Positions 1 through 9,519 of a stretch of DNA of 64,000 bases are shown here, piece by piece. A program made the translations under genes and the position numbers. The DNA is taken from positions 2,251,501 through 2,315,500 of the forward strand of contig NZ_CP152049.1 in assembly GCF_038630985.1 (NCBI RefSeq), read 5' to 3'. The notes beneath the pieces are model-generated. The model worked only from the letters and a program-made list of their open reading frames with translations, searched no databases and was not told the origin of the DNA. Every line of letters begins with the position of its first letter. The stretch's first letter is position 1. This DNA comes from Paenibacillus sp. FSL H8-0548 (lineage in GTDB: Bacteria > Bacillota > Bacilli > Paenibacillales > Paenibacillaceae).

Positions 1-1335
1 TATGAGCGGCCGAAGGCGGAGGCTGGCGTTATTGCGCAAAGCGTACATGAAATCCGCGCCTTTGCCGGTTCGTTTCTGCAAAATTACGATTCGATGGAGG
101 GCAGCGAGGACGCAAAACGCTCCATCGACGTATGGACTGGACTTGGTCGTGACCAAGCCTATGTGCTCAAGCGTCTGATCGACGAATCATTTATTCCCGA
201 AAGCGGAATTAGCGTGAATCTGAATTTGGTAGGAACCTCCCTCGTGACAGCTGTTATGGCGGGGGAAGGTCCAGACGTCAACCTGTTTACGAGTCGCGGC
301 GATACGATGAACCTGGCGGTGCGCGGCGCGCTTACCCCGCTTGATCAGTACGAGGAGTTCGAAGGGATGAAGCGTGAATACATGGACACGGCATTCATTC
401 CGTACCAGTACGAGGGCAGCACCTTCGCCGTACCCGATGATCAGGAGTTCTTCATGCTTTTCTACCGGAAGGATGTCCTGCAGGAGCTTGGCATAGAGCC
501 GCCGCAAACGTGGGAGGAGCTCCTCAAGGTGGCTCCTGTGCTGCAAAACAATAATATGCAGATCGGCTTGCCTTATGAAAATCTCGATGCTTTCCAGCTG
601 CTGACGAAAGGGATCGGGGCGCTCAATTTGTTCCCGACGCTGCTGATGCAGCACGGAACAGGGATCTACAATGCGAAGGAAGACGGCACACGCTTCGGCG
701 AGCCGGAAGCGTACACCGCCTTCAAGCAATGGACGGATTTCTACAACTTGTATGATTACCCGCTGTACAAGGATGATTTCAACCGTTTCCGTACGGGCGA
801 GATGCCGATCGTCATTTCCACCTATAAGCTTTATACTCGCTTAGCTGCTGCAGCGCCGGAAATTACAGGTACGTGGGAGATGATTCCCATTCCCGGCATG
901 AAGCGTCAGGATGGTACGATCGATCGCTCCACAGGTGCAACAGGAACAGCGTCGATTATTCTCAAGGACGCGGTTAACAAAGAAGATGCCTGGACATTCA
1001 TCAAATGGTTCAACCGTCCGGAAATTCAAAGCCAGTTCGTCAGCGAGCTGGAAAATGAAATGGGCGTGTTGGGCAGAAGGGTGCCAGCCAATCTAATCTC
1101 GTTCAAGTCGACGAATTGGAGCAGGGCGGAGCAAGAAATGCTGACGGAGCAGTGGAAGCAGGTGCAAGAAATTCCAGAGCTGCCAGGCGGTTATTATACG
1201 TCAAGAAACGTGGATAACGCCTTCCGCGAGGTCGTATTCCAAATGGGCAACGCAAGAGAGAGCCTTTTCTATTGGAACAAGGATATCAATGATGAAATTA
1301 AACGAAAAAGGTATGAATTCGGGGTGGAGCAATGA
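1..1335 (+). CDS. Extracellular solute-binding protein, 5' end outside window
   Basis: The reading frame is open from base 1 with no stop, so this is the C-terminal part of a longer protein; the ATG at 94 is internal. From about codon 38 it reads as a family 1 (MalE-type) sugar-binding domain: an opening beta strand (IDVWTG), a GPDV segment, the FYRKDVL hinge, a TWEEL segment, and a late AWTFIKWF segment typical of such binders. The stretch before it looks like a linker, which suggests an extra N-terminal domain upstream. Its stop overlaps the next permease by 4 bases (ATGA at 1332), so the two are translationally coupled. Substrate is not visible; the neighbouring permeases make it the likely capture protein of that importer. 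Confidence 0.88.
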   Translation, partial: YERPKAEAGVIAQSVHEIRAFAGSFLQNYDSMEGSEDAKRSIDVWTGLGRDQAYVLKRLIDESFIPESGISVNLNLVGTSLVTAVMAGEGPDVNLFTSRGDTMNLAVRGALTPLDQYEEFEGMKREYMDTAFIPYQYEGSTFAVPDDQEFFMLFYRKDVLQELGIEPPQTWEELLKVAPVLQNNNMQIGLPYENLDAFQLLTKGIGALNLFPTLLMQHGTGIYNAKEDGTRFGEPEAYTAFKQWTDFYNLYDYPLYKDDFNRFRTGEMPIVISTYKLYTRLAAAAPEITGTWEMIPIPGMKRQDGTIDRSTGATGTASIILKDAVNKEDAWTFIKWFNRPEIQSQFVSELENEMGVLGRRVPANLISFKSTNWSRAEQEMLTEQWKQVQEIPELPGGYYTSRNVDNAFREVVFQMGNARESLFYWNKDINDEIKRKRYEFGVEQ

Positions 1336-2231
1336 AAAAATCAATAGCCCAAACGATCGGCATGCATAAGGAAAGCTATCTGCTGATGACGCCGTACATG
1401 ATTTTCTTTCTGCTCTTTACGATTCTTCCCGTCGTGCTGTCCATCGTGCTTGGTTTTACTTACTACAATATGATCGAGCCGCCGCGCTTCGTCGGCTGGT
1501 ACAACTACATTCGTCTGTTCCTTGACGATGACATCTTTATTATAGCGGTCAAAAATACGTTGTTCTTCGCGTTCGTTACGGGGCCTGTGAGCTACTTGCT
1601 CAGCTTCCTCGTCGCTTGGATGATCAACGACTTGTCCAAGACCTTGCGCTCGATCGCAACTACCGTGTTCTATATCCCGACCATCATCGGCGTATCTGTC
1701 TTCCCCATGTGGAGACTCATATTCAGCCCAGATGCTTACGGTTATTTGAATGGCATGCTGATGGGCCTCGGGCTCATCAGCGAGCCAGTCGCCTGGCTGC
1801 TCGATAAAGAGTACATTTTGCTCATTCTAATCGTCGTTCAACTATGGATGAGCCTTGGCATCAGCTTTCTGGCCTTTGTTGCCGGACTGCAAACCGTCGA
1901 TCGCAGTCTTTATGAAGCAGGCGTTATGGACGGCATTAAAAACAGATTTCAAGAGCTTTGGTACATTACGCTGCCATCGATGATTCCGCAGCTGATCTTC
2001 GGGGCGGTGATGCAGATTGTCATTTCATTCAGCGTCGCGGATGTTTCCATTCAGCTTGCCGGCTTTCCGAGTACGGAGTACGCGGGCGAAACGATGGTTA
2101 CCCACATCATGGACTACGGCAGCATCCGATATGAGATGGGCTATGCCTCCGCCATGGCGGTTGTCCTGTTCTTCATGATGGTGTTCACGAACCGACTCGT
2201 GACGAAAATATTGCAGAAGGTCGGAATTTGA
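1332..2231 (+). CDS. Sugar ABC transporter permease (MalF/UgpA type)
   Basis: A 299-residue inner-membrane permease with six predicted membrane segments; the first is at about residues 18-42. The cytoplasmic EAA loop that docks the ATPase is visible near residues 197-215 (EAGVMDG...LP). Length and order (binding protein, this, then a second permease) fit the first permease of a CUT1 carbohydrate importer. The start overlaps the binding-protein stop. No ATPase gene lies nearby, so it probably uses a shared MsmX-type ATPase. The substrate cannot be read from sequence. Confidence 0.93.
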   Translation: MKKSIAQTIGMHKESYLLMTPYMIFFLLFTILPVVLSIVLGFTYYNMIEPPRFVGWYNYIRLFLDDDIFIIAVKNTLFFAFVTGPVSYLLSFLVAWMINDLSKTLRSIATTVFYIPTIIGVSVFPMWRLIFSPDAYGYLNGMLMGLGLISEPVAWLLDKEYILLILIVVQLWMSLGISFLAFVAGLQTVDRSLYEAGVMDGIKNRFQELWYITLPSMIPQLIFGAVMQIVISFSVADVSIQLAGFPSTEYAGETMVTHIMDYGSIRYEMGYASAMAVVLFFMMVFTNRLVTKILQKVGI

Positions 2232-2247
2232 TCGGAGGAGGACATCC

Positions 2248-3117
2248 ATGTTCACGATAGCCAAAAAAAAATCCGGCGCGAAAGCGAGACGCTCGCTTGC
2301 CGGAAACATCGCGATATTCGGATTCGTGGCGCTTCTCGGCCTATTCTCCGCTTTTCCGTTTATCTTCGCGATCATTACGTCGCTGAAGCCGCTTGATGAG
2401 CTGCTTCAGTTCCCGCCTCGCTTGATCGTCATGAGGCCGACGCTTAATAATTTTACGGATTTGTTCCAGCTAGCCTCGAATATGTGGGTGCCGCTGTCCC
2501 GGTATATTTTCAACACGGCATTTATCTCGGTCGTAGGAACGGTGCTGCACGTACTGTTCGCGGCGATGGCTGCTTATCCGCTTGCGAAGCATAAGTTTCC
2601 AGGCAAAAACCTGATTTTCTCAGTCATCGTTATGGCGCTTATGTTCGTGCCTCAGGTCACGTTCATTCCGCAGTTTGTGCTGATGTCCCAAATGAACATT
2701 GTGAATACGTACGGGGCGTTGATCCTGCCGTGGATCGGAGCTTCACTCGGATTATTCTTAATGAAGCAATTTATCGAGCAGCTGCCCGATGCGATTCTGG
2801 AAGCGGCGCGTATTGATGGGGCGAGCGAATACAAAACGTTCTTCTCCATCATATGGCCGAATTCGACGCCAGCTATTATGACGGTTGTTATCTTTCAATT
2901 TATTAATCTTTGGAACTACGCGCCAAAGGAACTCATATTCGGCGAGTCGCTCAAAGTATTCCGAATGGCGCTCGAGCAGATCGTAGCGGGGGACCCTATT
3001 GCAAGAATGGGGGCCGGATCGGCGGCGGCGGTTATTCTCATGATCCCGCCAATTATCGTTTTTGTGCTGCTGCAGCGCAAGGTTGTCGAAACGATGACCT
3101 TTGCGGGGATTAAATGA
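2248..3117 (+). CDS. Carbohydrate ABC transporter permease (MalG type)
   Basis: A 289-residue permease, partner of the preceding gene, 16 bases downstream behind a GGAGGAG ribosome binding site. It has an N-terminal membrane segment at about residues 25-47, the proline-rich periplasmic region with PLDELLQFPP, and the EAA loop EAARIDGASEYKTF near residues 185-198. It ends in the usual MalG-like C-terminus. The stop overlaps an in-frame ATG of the next ORF, so co-transcription with the NHL/Yip1/DUF5696 genes is likely. Confidence 0.93.
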   Translation: MFTIAKKKSGAKARRSLAGNIAIFGFVALLGLFSAFPFIFAIITSLKPLDELLQFPPRLIVMRPTLNNFTDLFQLASNMWVPLSRYIFNTAFISVVGTVLHVLFAAMAAYPLAKHKFPGKNLIFSVIVMALMFVPQVTFIPQFVLMSQMNIVNTYGALILPWIGASLGLFLMKQFIEQLPDAILEAARIDGASEYKTFFSIIWPNSTPAIMTVVIFQFINLWNYAPKELIFGESLKVFRMALEQIVAGDPIARMGAGSAAAVILMIPPIIVFVLLQRKVVETMTFAGIK

Positions 3118-3137
3118 TGGGGGCTAGAGGTGGAGTC

Positions 3138-4607
3138 ATGATGATGAAAAGGATGCTGGCTGCGGCGCTGCTTATCCCCTTATTGGCAGCTGCACCGTCA
3201 ACGGTCATGGCGGAGGCGCCTTACCAGTCCTACGTATACAACGAGTGGGATCAGTCAAAGGCAGCACCGGCCAGCTATTTGCCGGAGCGTACCTATTCCG
3301 GTATTGAGCTTGGAGCAGGGACTTTCAGTGAGCCGCAGGATATGTTCGTAGACAGCCAAAACGCCATTTATATTGCGGATACTGGCAATAAACGAATCGT
3401 CAAGCTGAATGAACGGTTCGAAGCGGAAGCAATCATCGACAAGCTTGACGATAATGGCAAAGAAATGACGCTTGCGTCGCCAATGGGCATATTCGTCACG
3501 GACGTCGGCGCGATGTACATCGCAGATAAGGACAGCGGCCGAATTATTAGAGCCAGCGCAGAGGGTAAGGTGGAGCTTGTCATTGAGAAGCCGACCGATC
3601 CGCTTATTCCAAGCAGTTTTCAGTTCAAGCCGACAAAGGTAGCGGTTGACAATGCAGGACGCATTTATGTTTTGTCGGAGGGACAATTTTACGGACTGAT
3701 GCAGTTCAGCAGCAAAGGCGAATTTACCGGCTACTTTGGAAGCAACCGGGTGGAAGTGACGCCTGCGGTTGTGCTGGAGACATTCTGGAAGAATCTGCTG
3801 TCGAAGGAGCAGCGCTCTGCAATGATGAAGCTGCTTCCGATCGAATATTCGAACCTTGATATTGGAGCGGACAATTTCGTTTATACGACGACGATTATTT
3901 CCAAAAACTCACGCGAGGAAATGAAAAAGCTGAACCCGCTCGGCAACAACGTACTGATGGGCCAGCAGGGAGGCGCGGACTTTGGCGATAAGGAGTTTAC
4001 CATTAAGCAGGGCGTGAAGCAGGATACCTCCTTCATTGACCTGAGCATTGACGCGGACGGTTTTATCGCAGGGCTCGACCGAACGAGAGGACGAGTATTC
4101 GAATACGATTCGGAGGGCAACCCGATAGCGGTATTCGGGTCGCTCGGCAATCAGAAGGGAACCTTCCTCCAGCCATCGGCAGTTGCCTATTGGAAGGGCG
4201 AGCTGCTCGTGCTGGATGCGGCGAAGCGGAATGTGACTAGGTTTGCGCTTTCGGAATACGGCGGGCTCGTTCGCCAAGCGACGGTGCTTTACAACCAAGG
4301 CCTGTACGAGGAGGCTGCGGTTATCTGGCGATCGGTTGCCAAGCGGAATGCGAACAACAGCATCGCTTACGTCGGCATTGCGAAGGCGCTGGAGAAGGAA
4401 GGCAGCTTCGACGAGGCGCTCGCCTATTACCGGCAAGGGACGGATCGGTCCGGCTATTCCGACACCTTTAGTCAAATCCGCATGCAGACCGTACGGAATA
4501 ACCTGCCTATGATAATGACCGTGTTTATTCTCGCTATAGCTGGCTATTACGGCTATAAAGTCATTCGGGCAACGAGGAACAAGAGACGAAGGGAGGTTTC
4601 CAGGTGA
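3138..4607 (+). CDS. Exported NHL-repeat/TPR protein with C-terminal membrane anchor
   Basis: Predicted 489 residues. I start at ATG 3138 because GAGGTGGAG lies just upstream; an in-frame ATG at 3114 overlaps the permease stop but has no good site. A signal peptide (about residues 3-25, ending AEA) is followed by NHL-type propeller repeats, seen as repeated ADTGNKRI-, ADKDSGRI- and LDRTRGRV-like strands. Near residues 375-435 are two TPR-like helices (YNQGLYEEAAVIW, EGSFDEALAYYRQG). A final membrane helix is followed by basic residues (NKRRREVSR). The protein would sit outside the membrane, perhaps as an assembly or sensing partner of the flanking importers. No enzyme motif is seen. From memory, Paenibacillus genomes often place such a gene next to Yip1 and DUF5696 genes. 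Confidence 0.8.
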   Translation: MMMKRMLAAALLIPLLAAAPSTVMAEAPYQSYVYNEWDQSKAAPASYLPERTYSGIELGAGTFSEPQDMFVDSQNAIYIADTGNKRIVKLNERFEAEAIIDKLDDNGKEMTLASPMGIFVTDVGAMYIADKDSGRIIRASAEGKVELVIEKPTDPLIPSSFQFKPTKVAVDNAGRIYVLSEGQFYGLMQFSSKGEFTGYFGSNRVEVTPAVVLETFWKNLLSKEQRSAMMKLLPIEYSNLDIGADNFVYTTTIISKNSREEMKKLNPLGNNVLMGQQGGADFGDKEFTIKQGVKQDTSFIDLSIDADGFIAGLDRTRGRVFEYDSEGNPIAVFGSLGNQKGTFLQPSAVAYWKGELLVLDAAKRNVTRFALSEYGGLVRQATVLYNQGLYEEAAVIWRSVAKRNANNSIAYVGIAKALEKEGSFDEALAYYRQGTDRSGYSDTFSQIRMQTVRNNLPMIMTVFILAIAGYYGYKVIRATRNKRRREVSR

Positions 4608-5242
4608 GCGTATCTTCAGCACCAAACACCTTGAAGCGGCTAAATCCTTTTCGCTCGCTGCTGCATCCGTTTGACAGCTTTTATGCTGTCAAGGAGGAAG
4701 GGAAAGGCTCGCTTCTTGCATCGGCGCTTATTGTTCTTGTGTTTTTTGTCGCTACGATCTTCAAGCGTCAAAGCACAGGCTACACCTTCAATCTGGCTGA
4801 TCTCAGCGCCCTCAACATCTGGCTGATTGCGGCGAAGACGATCGTGCTGTACGCGCTTTGGGTCGCCGGGAACTGGGCGGTAGCCACATGGATGGATGGC
4901 GAGGGAAAGGCGAAGCAGATTGCCATTGTCAGCGCATATGCAAGCATACCCTATGTGGCTGCGGTCATCCTTACAACGCTGCTCAGCAGAGTGCTTGTGC
5001 AGGAGGAGGGCATGTTTCTTGGCTATATTACAACGATCGCGATGGCTTGGAGCGCGCTGCTTATGTTCATCGGCTTGCTGACCATTCATGACTACGGTGC
5101 AGTCAAGACGCTGCAATCCGTAATGCTAACGTTTGCGGCAATGGCAATCGTCGTTTTCTTGGCGATGCTGTTCTACACGCTGTTCCAACAGGTGTACGTG
5201 TTTGTTTATACCATTTATAACGAAATGCTGTTCCGCTTATGA
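4604..5242 (+). CDS. Yip1-like polytopic membrane protein
   Basis: 212 residues starting with GTG at 4604, preceded by GGGAGG and overlapping the previous stop by 4 bases. The N-terminus has a short soluble part (LKRLNPFRSLLHPFDSFYAVKEEGKGS) typical of bacterial Yip1-family proteins, then five hydrophobic segments: about 35-50, 65-85, 105-125, 140-160 and 170-200. Members of the family are integral membrane proteins without a defined bacterial function. Its tight packing between the NHL/TPR gene and the DUF5696 gene suggests the three products form one membrane-associated unit. Confidence 0.8.
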   Translation: MSVSSAPNTLKRLNPFRSLLHPFDSFYAVKEEGKGSLLASALIVLVFFVATIFKRQSTGYTFNLADLSALNIWLIAAKTIVLYALWVAGNWAVATWMDGEGKAKQIAIVSAYASIPYVAAVILTTLLSRVLVQEEGMFLGYITTIAMAWSALLMFIGLLTIHDYGAVKTLQSVMLTFAAMAIVVFLAMLFYTLFQQVYVFVYTIYNEMLFRL

Positions 5243-7491
5243 GGCAGAGCATGGATCGGAAAGGGGAGAGCAGCTTGAAATTACGAATAATGATAGCTTT
5301 CATGACGGCAATGCTGCTCATTATCGCCTCATCGGGCGGGCTAGTGACGAGCTTCGCAGCAGGCACGGTGGCAGCGCCGAGCAGCGGCTTCCAGCGTGTG
5401 GCGGACAGCGGCAGACTAACGCTTGACTATCATCCTGCTGCTGCCGAGCTGATCGTAACGGATACGGCCTCAGGCGCCGTTTGGCGAAGCAACCCGGTCG
5501 ACCTGGCAGACGACAAGCTTGCCAAGGGCGCCAAAAAGATGGATTTGTCTTCGCAGCTGTTGCTGGATTACGTGGATGATCAGAATAAGCCGTTCCAGCT
5601 TAACAGCTTCACGGGCAGCGTGAAGGAGAAGCAGCCGCAGTGGAGCAAGGTTGATGGCGGGGTAGAGGTTATCTATGTGTTTCCGAAGGCCGGCTTTACG
5701 GTACCTGTCCGCTATACGATCAGCGGGGATGCGTTGTCGGCAGTGATTGTGTCCGAAGGCATCAAGCAGCAGGATAAATTCAAGCTGGTCAATATCAGCC
5801 TGCTGCCTTTTTTCGGAGCGGCTGGCAGCGCGGACGAAGGATATTTGTTCGTCCCGGACGGCAGCGGTGCATTGATTAACTTCAACAATATGAAAAGCAG
5901 CTATAAGAGCTTTAACGAGCGGGTATACGGAGGCGACGGGGCGCTCGATTATTCAAGCAAAGTCGACCAGAAGGAAACGGTTCGGCTCCCGGTATTCGGA
6001 TTGAAGAAGAATGCATCGGCATTTGTTGCCATTATCCATAAAGGCGCCTATCAGGCGGGCATCACGGCGGAAATAAGCGGCAAAAACAATTCGTACAACA
6101 ATATATTCAGCTACTTGAATCTCATTGAGTTTGAAACCAACGTCCTTCTGGAAGGCACGTTAAACGAGAAGCAGGTGACGCGAGGGTCGACATCCATGAC
6201 AGGCGGCATTGACTATGAAGTGAAATATTTTTTCCTTCATGAAGTGGACGCGAATTACAACGGAATGGCACAGCGGTATCGCACTTACCTGCAAGAGGAG
6301 CTGGGCGTGAAGCCTGCGTCGGGCAACTCGGCTGCAGCAGGCAAGATGCTTCCGCTGCTCGTTGACTTTGTTGGAGGCGTGAAGAAAAAAGCTACCTTCT
6401 TTGGCATTCCTTACAACACGGTAGAAGTGCTTACCTCCTTCAAGGATGCGGAGCAAGCTGCAAGCCGAATGCAGGAAGACGGCATGACGAACTTGTCGCT
6501 GCGACTTGAGGGGTGGGCATCAGGCGGAGCGAAGGGAGAAGTGCCTGTATCGCTTGACGCGGAAGGAAAGCTTGGGGGCGACAAAGGCTTCAAGAAGCTG
6601 GCGAAGGAGCTGGCAGCGAAGGGCGTAGCCTTCTATCCCGCCGTTGATCCCGTGAAATTGTACGAGGGCGGGAACGGCTTCAGCAAGTTTGCGGATACGG
6701 CCAAAGGCATCAGCCGCGCGCCGGTGCTGAAATATAATTACCGCCTCAGCGATCAAATGAAAAACAAGGACTTGAAGCGCTGGTATTTGCTGAAGCCAAG
6801 CTCAGTAAACGAGGCTATCAATCGTTTCACCGTTGCCGCGGCAAAGGGTGGCCTTGAGCATGTTTCCTTGCAAACGGTAGGTACCATGCTTTATTCAGAC
6901 TTTAAACGCGGTAGCCAGCCGAAAAACGTGACGGGCATGACTTGGGAGAGCGGACTGAAGCAAGGGCAAAGCAATCTAGGCGGAATGATGTTCGATAAGC
7001 CGAACGCCTATACGTTTCCTTATGCGGACAGTCTGTCGGACGTTCCATTGTTCTCAAGCGGCTTCGATGTGGAGGATGAGGAGGTGCCGTTCTATAGCAT
7101 CGCACTAAGCGGACTGCTGCCTGCATACAGCGAGCCGATAAATCTCTCAAGCATGCCGCAGCGCTATATGCTGAAATTGATTGAAACCGGAACTTTCCCA
7201 GCTTATAAGTTCATTGCAAGAGATTCCACGCTGCTTAGCCATACGGAATATGACTTCCTATACAGCGCAGATTTCAAGCAGCTCTATGACGATATGAAAG
7301 AGCAGTACGAGTATCTGAACGAAGCACTGGGCGAGGTTGCAGGCGTTGCGATTACGAATCACGTGAAGCTGCAGGACGGGGTATACCGCACAACGTTCGA
7401 GAACGGCAAGTCAGCCGTCGTCAATTACAACAATGAGATGGCTGCCGTTGGCGCTGAGAGCATTCCGGCGCTGGGCTACCTCATCCGTTAG
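5239..7491 (+). CDS. Exported DUF5696-family protein, function unknown
   Basis: Up to 750 residues. The ATG at 5239 overlaps the Yip1 stop; a TTG at 5275 behind AAAGGGGAG would give a more typical signal peptide (hydrophobic LRIMIAFMTAMLLIIASS), so the true start is uncertain. After the signal peptide comes a beta-rich region with the motif FVPDGSGALINFNN near residue 210. The middle (about residues 390-580) alternates strands and helices (LSLRLEGW, GFKKLAKELAAKGVAFYPAVDP), which looks like a TIM-barrel glycosidase fold, but I cannot name catalytic residues. I recognise the family as DUF5696 from overall pattern. Lying between two sugar-importer permease pairs, it may be a surface glycan-processing or glycan-binding protein; this is inference. 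Confidence 0.72.
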   Translation: MRQSMDRKGESSLKLRIMIAFMTAMLLIIASSGGLVTSFAAGTVAAPSSGFQRVADSGRLTLDYHPAAAELIVTDTASGAVWRSNPVDLADDKLAKGAKKMDLSSQLLLDYVDDQNKPFQLNSFTGSVKEKQPQWSKVDGGVEVIYVFPKAGFTVPVRYTISGDALSAVIVSEGIKQQDKFKLVNISLLPFFGAAGSADEGYLFVPDGSGALINFNNMKSSYKSFNERVYGGDGALDYSSKVDQKETVRLPVFGLKKNASAFVAIIHKGAYQAGITAEISGKNNSYNNIFSYLNLIEFETNVLLEGTLNEKQVTRGSTSMTGGIDYEVKYFFLHEVDANYNGMAQRYRTYLQEELGVKPASGNSAAAGKMLPLLVDFVGGVKKKATFFGIPYNTVEVLTSFKDAEQAASRMQEDGMTNLSLRLEGWASGGAKGEVPVSLDAEGKLGGDKGFKKLAKELAAKGVAFYPAVDPVKLYEGGNGFSKFADTAKGISRAPVLKYNYRLSDQMKNKDLKRWYLLKPSSVNEAINRFTVAAAKGGLEHVSLQTVGTMLYSDFKRGSQPKNVTGMTWESGLKQGQSNLGGMMFDKPNAYTFPYADSLSDVPLFSSGFDVEDEEVPFYSIALSGLLPAYSEPINLSSMPQRYMLKLIETGTFPAYKFIARDSTLLSHTEYDFLYSADFKQLYDDMKEQYEYLNEALGEVAGVAITNHVKLQDGVYRTTFENGKSAVVNYNNEMAAVGAESIPALGYLIR

Positions 7492-7502
7492 GGGGTGAAC
7501 GC

Positions 7503-8405
7503 ATGATTAGAAAATTAAGAGCTTTGCCTTACACGAAGAAAAAAGAGCTTTACGGATTTTTGTTCGTACTGCCTTGGATACTCGGTTTTATATTATTTTT
7601 TGGGAAGCCGCTGCTCACTTCGCTCGTCTTCTCGTTTCAGAACATGGAGATGACGCCCGAAGGGCTGCGCGGCGTATTTATCGGCTGGGACAATTTTGAA
7701 TACGCGTTATTCAAAGATCCTGCCTTCATTAGGGAAGCAACCAATTCCTTCGTGAACATGCTCTACGGCGTTCCGCTTATTCTGGTGTACAGCTTGTTCG
7801 TGGCCGTGCTTCTCAAAAACAAGTTCCGAGGCAGAGGCTTCATGCGCGCCGTATCGTTCCTTCCGGTCATTATCGCTTCGGGTGTGCTGATGCAGATTCT
7901 GAAGGAGGACGTATTCTCGCAAGGGATGCGCGGAGGAGCGGAGAGCGTCTACCTGTTTACTGGAGCTGGCATCAACGGCATCCTGCAGGAGCTTGGCCTA
8001 GGCGCGCAGCTTATTGAAATATTCAATAATGTGATCTCGCGCATCTTTGATTTAACATGGCGTTCAGGCGTTCAGGTGCTGCTGTTCCTGGCAGGTCTTC
8101 ATGCAATACCCGGTTATTTGTATGAAGCATCATCAATCGAAGGGGCGAGGCCTTGGGAGCAGTTTTGGAAAATAACGCTGCCGATGCTTACGCCGATGAT
8201 GATGTTAAATATCGTCTATACGATTATTGATACGTTCACGGATTACGGCAACAGCGTCATTCTAATGATTTACAATACGGCATTCTCGCAGGTCAGATTC
8301 GGGTACAGCAGCGCGCTGGCGTGGCTATATTGCTTATTGATTGCCGTGTTCCTCGGCGCTGTCTACATGCTGCTGAAGAAACGTATCGTCTACATGCAGG
8401 ATTAA
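7503..8405 (+). CDS. Sugar ABC transporter permease (MalF/UgpA type)
   Basis: 300 residues, starting 11 bases after the DUF5696 stop with a GGGGGTG ribosome binding site. Membrane segments begin at about residue 17 (LYGFLFVLPWILGFILFFGKPLL). The EAA loop reads EASSIEGARPWEQFWKITLP near residues 212-231. This is the first permease of the second importer in the window and is followed by its partner and a binding lipoprotein. With the downstream GH32 genes, the likely cargo is fructo-oligosaccharide, though the same transcript may extend from the DUF5696 cluster. Confidence 0.93.
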   Translation: MIRKLRALPYTKKKELYGFLFVLPWILGFILFFGKPLLTSLVFSFQNMEMTPEGLRGVFIGWDNFEYALFKDPAFIREATNSFVNMLYGVPLILVYSLFVAVLLKNKFRGRGFMRAVSFLPVIIASGVLMQILKEDVFSQGMRGGAESVYLFTGAGINGILQELGLGAQLIEIFNNVISRIFDLTWRSGVQVLLFLAGLHAIPGYLYEASSIEGARPWEQFWKITLPMLTPMMMLNIVYTIIDTFTDYGNSVILMIYNTAFSQVRFGYSSALAWLYCLLIAVFLGAVYMLLKKRIVYMQD

Positions 8406-8426
8406 ACAGAAAGCGGGGAACCCCAT

Positions 8427-9386
8427 TTGAATGCAATCCTTCCAAAAAAACAGCTGAACCGGGCAAGGAAAACCTTGACCTCCATCATTCGTTTCTCGCT
8501 TCTTGCGGCGCTGGCGTACCAGCTGCTCTATCCGCTCTTGTACATGCTGAGCATGGCGCTGCGCCGCCCAGAGGAGGCGATGGACCCGAGCGTCATCTGG
8601 ATACCCAAGACCCTCACGCTGAGCAACTTCACGGATGCGCTGCGTGTTATGGATTTCTGGGACGCGCTGCAGAACAGCTTAATTATAGGGATTGGCTGTG
8701 GGCTTCTGGATGTATTGTCCTGCGCCTTCGTCGCTTATGGCTTCGCGAGGTTCAAGTTTCGCTTCTCGGGCACGCTGTTCATGCTCGTCATCCTGACACT
8801 GGTCGTGCCAGTGCAGACGATCATCCTGCCTTTGTATGCGGATATGAAATACTTTGACGCGTTTGGCATTATGAAGCTTACCTCGCTCGTGACCGGTGGT
8901 CCCGATTCCATCAGTCTTGTCGGCAGCTTCTGGGCGTTCTTCCTCCCGTCTATGTTTGGGATGGGGCTGCGCTCGGGCTTGTACATTTTTATATTTAGAC
9001 AGTTTTTCAAAGGCATGCCGAATGAACTGGAGGACGCAGCTTATATGGACGGCTGCGGACCGTTCAAAACCTTCTTTACGGTCATGCTTCCGAATGCCAA
9101 AAACGCGATTATTACCGTATTTCTTTTCTCCTTCGTCTGGCATTGGAACGAATTTTATATGTCGAATCTGCTGCTCGGCAACTTGAAGAAAAATTTCGCG
9201 ATCGCATTGTCTTCCCTGCGGGTAGACCTTCAATCCGTTGTCAATGTGCAGACGATCAGCGACCCGCTCGTCGTTGTGACACGGATACAGGCAGGGGCTT
9301 TGCTCACGATTCTGCCGCTGTTCGTTCTATATTTGGTGACGCAGCGTTATTTCACAGACAGCATCGAGCATGGCGCGATTAAGTAG
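8427..9386 (+). CDS. Carbohydrate ABC transporter permease (MalG type)
   Basis: 319 residues with a TTG start at 8427 (the nearby ATG at 8431 is out of frame); GCGGGG upstream is a modest ribosome binding site. It is slightly longer than usual for MalG because of an insert around residues 150-170 (KLTSLVTGGPDSISLVG), a feature seen in some permeases of this class. The EAA loop is EDAAYMDGCGPFKTF near residues 204-218. It pairs with the preceding permease and precedes the binding protein at 9520. Confidence 0.92.
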   Translation: MNAILPKKQLNRARKTLTSIIRFSLLAALAYQLLYPLLYMLSMALRRPEEAMDPSVIWIPKTLTLSNFTDALRVMDFWDALQNSLIIGIGCGLLDVLSCAFVAYGFARFKFRFSGTLFMLVILTLVVPVQTIILPLYADMKYFDAFGIMKLTSLVTGGPDSISLVGSFWAFFLPSMFGMGLRSGLYIFIFRQFFKGMPNELEDAAYMDGCGPFKTFFTVMLPNAKNAIITVFLFSFVWHWNEFYMSNLLLGNLKKNFAIALSSLRVDLQSVVNVQTISDPLVVVTRIQAGALLTILPLFVLYLVTQRYFTDSIEHGAIK

Positions 9387-9519
9387 CTAATGAGTCGCCC
9401 ATTGAATAATGAAAGGAGGCGAGGCCCGGAACGATCAGCGTAAAGCAGCACAATCCATATATAAACAAAGGGTGTCAGGCATGTCCACAAATGAACGTAA
9501 ATTAGGGGAGGCAATTAAA

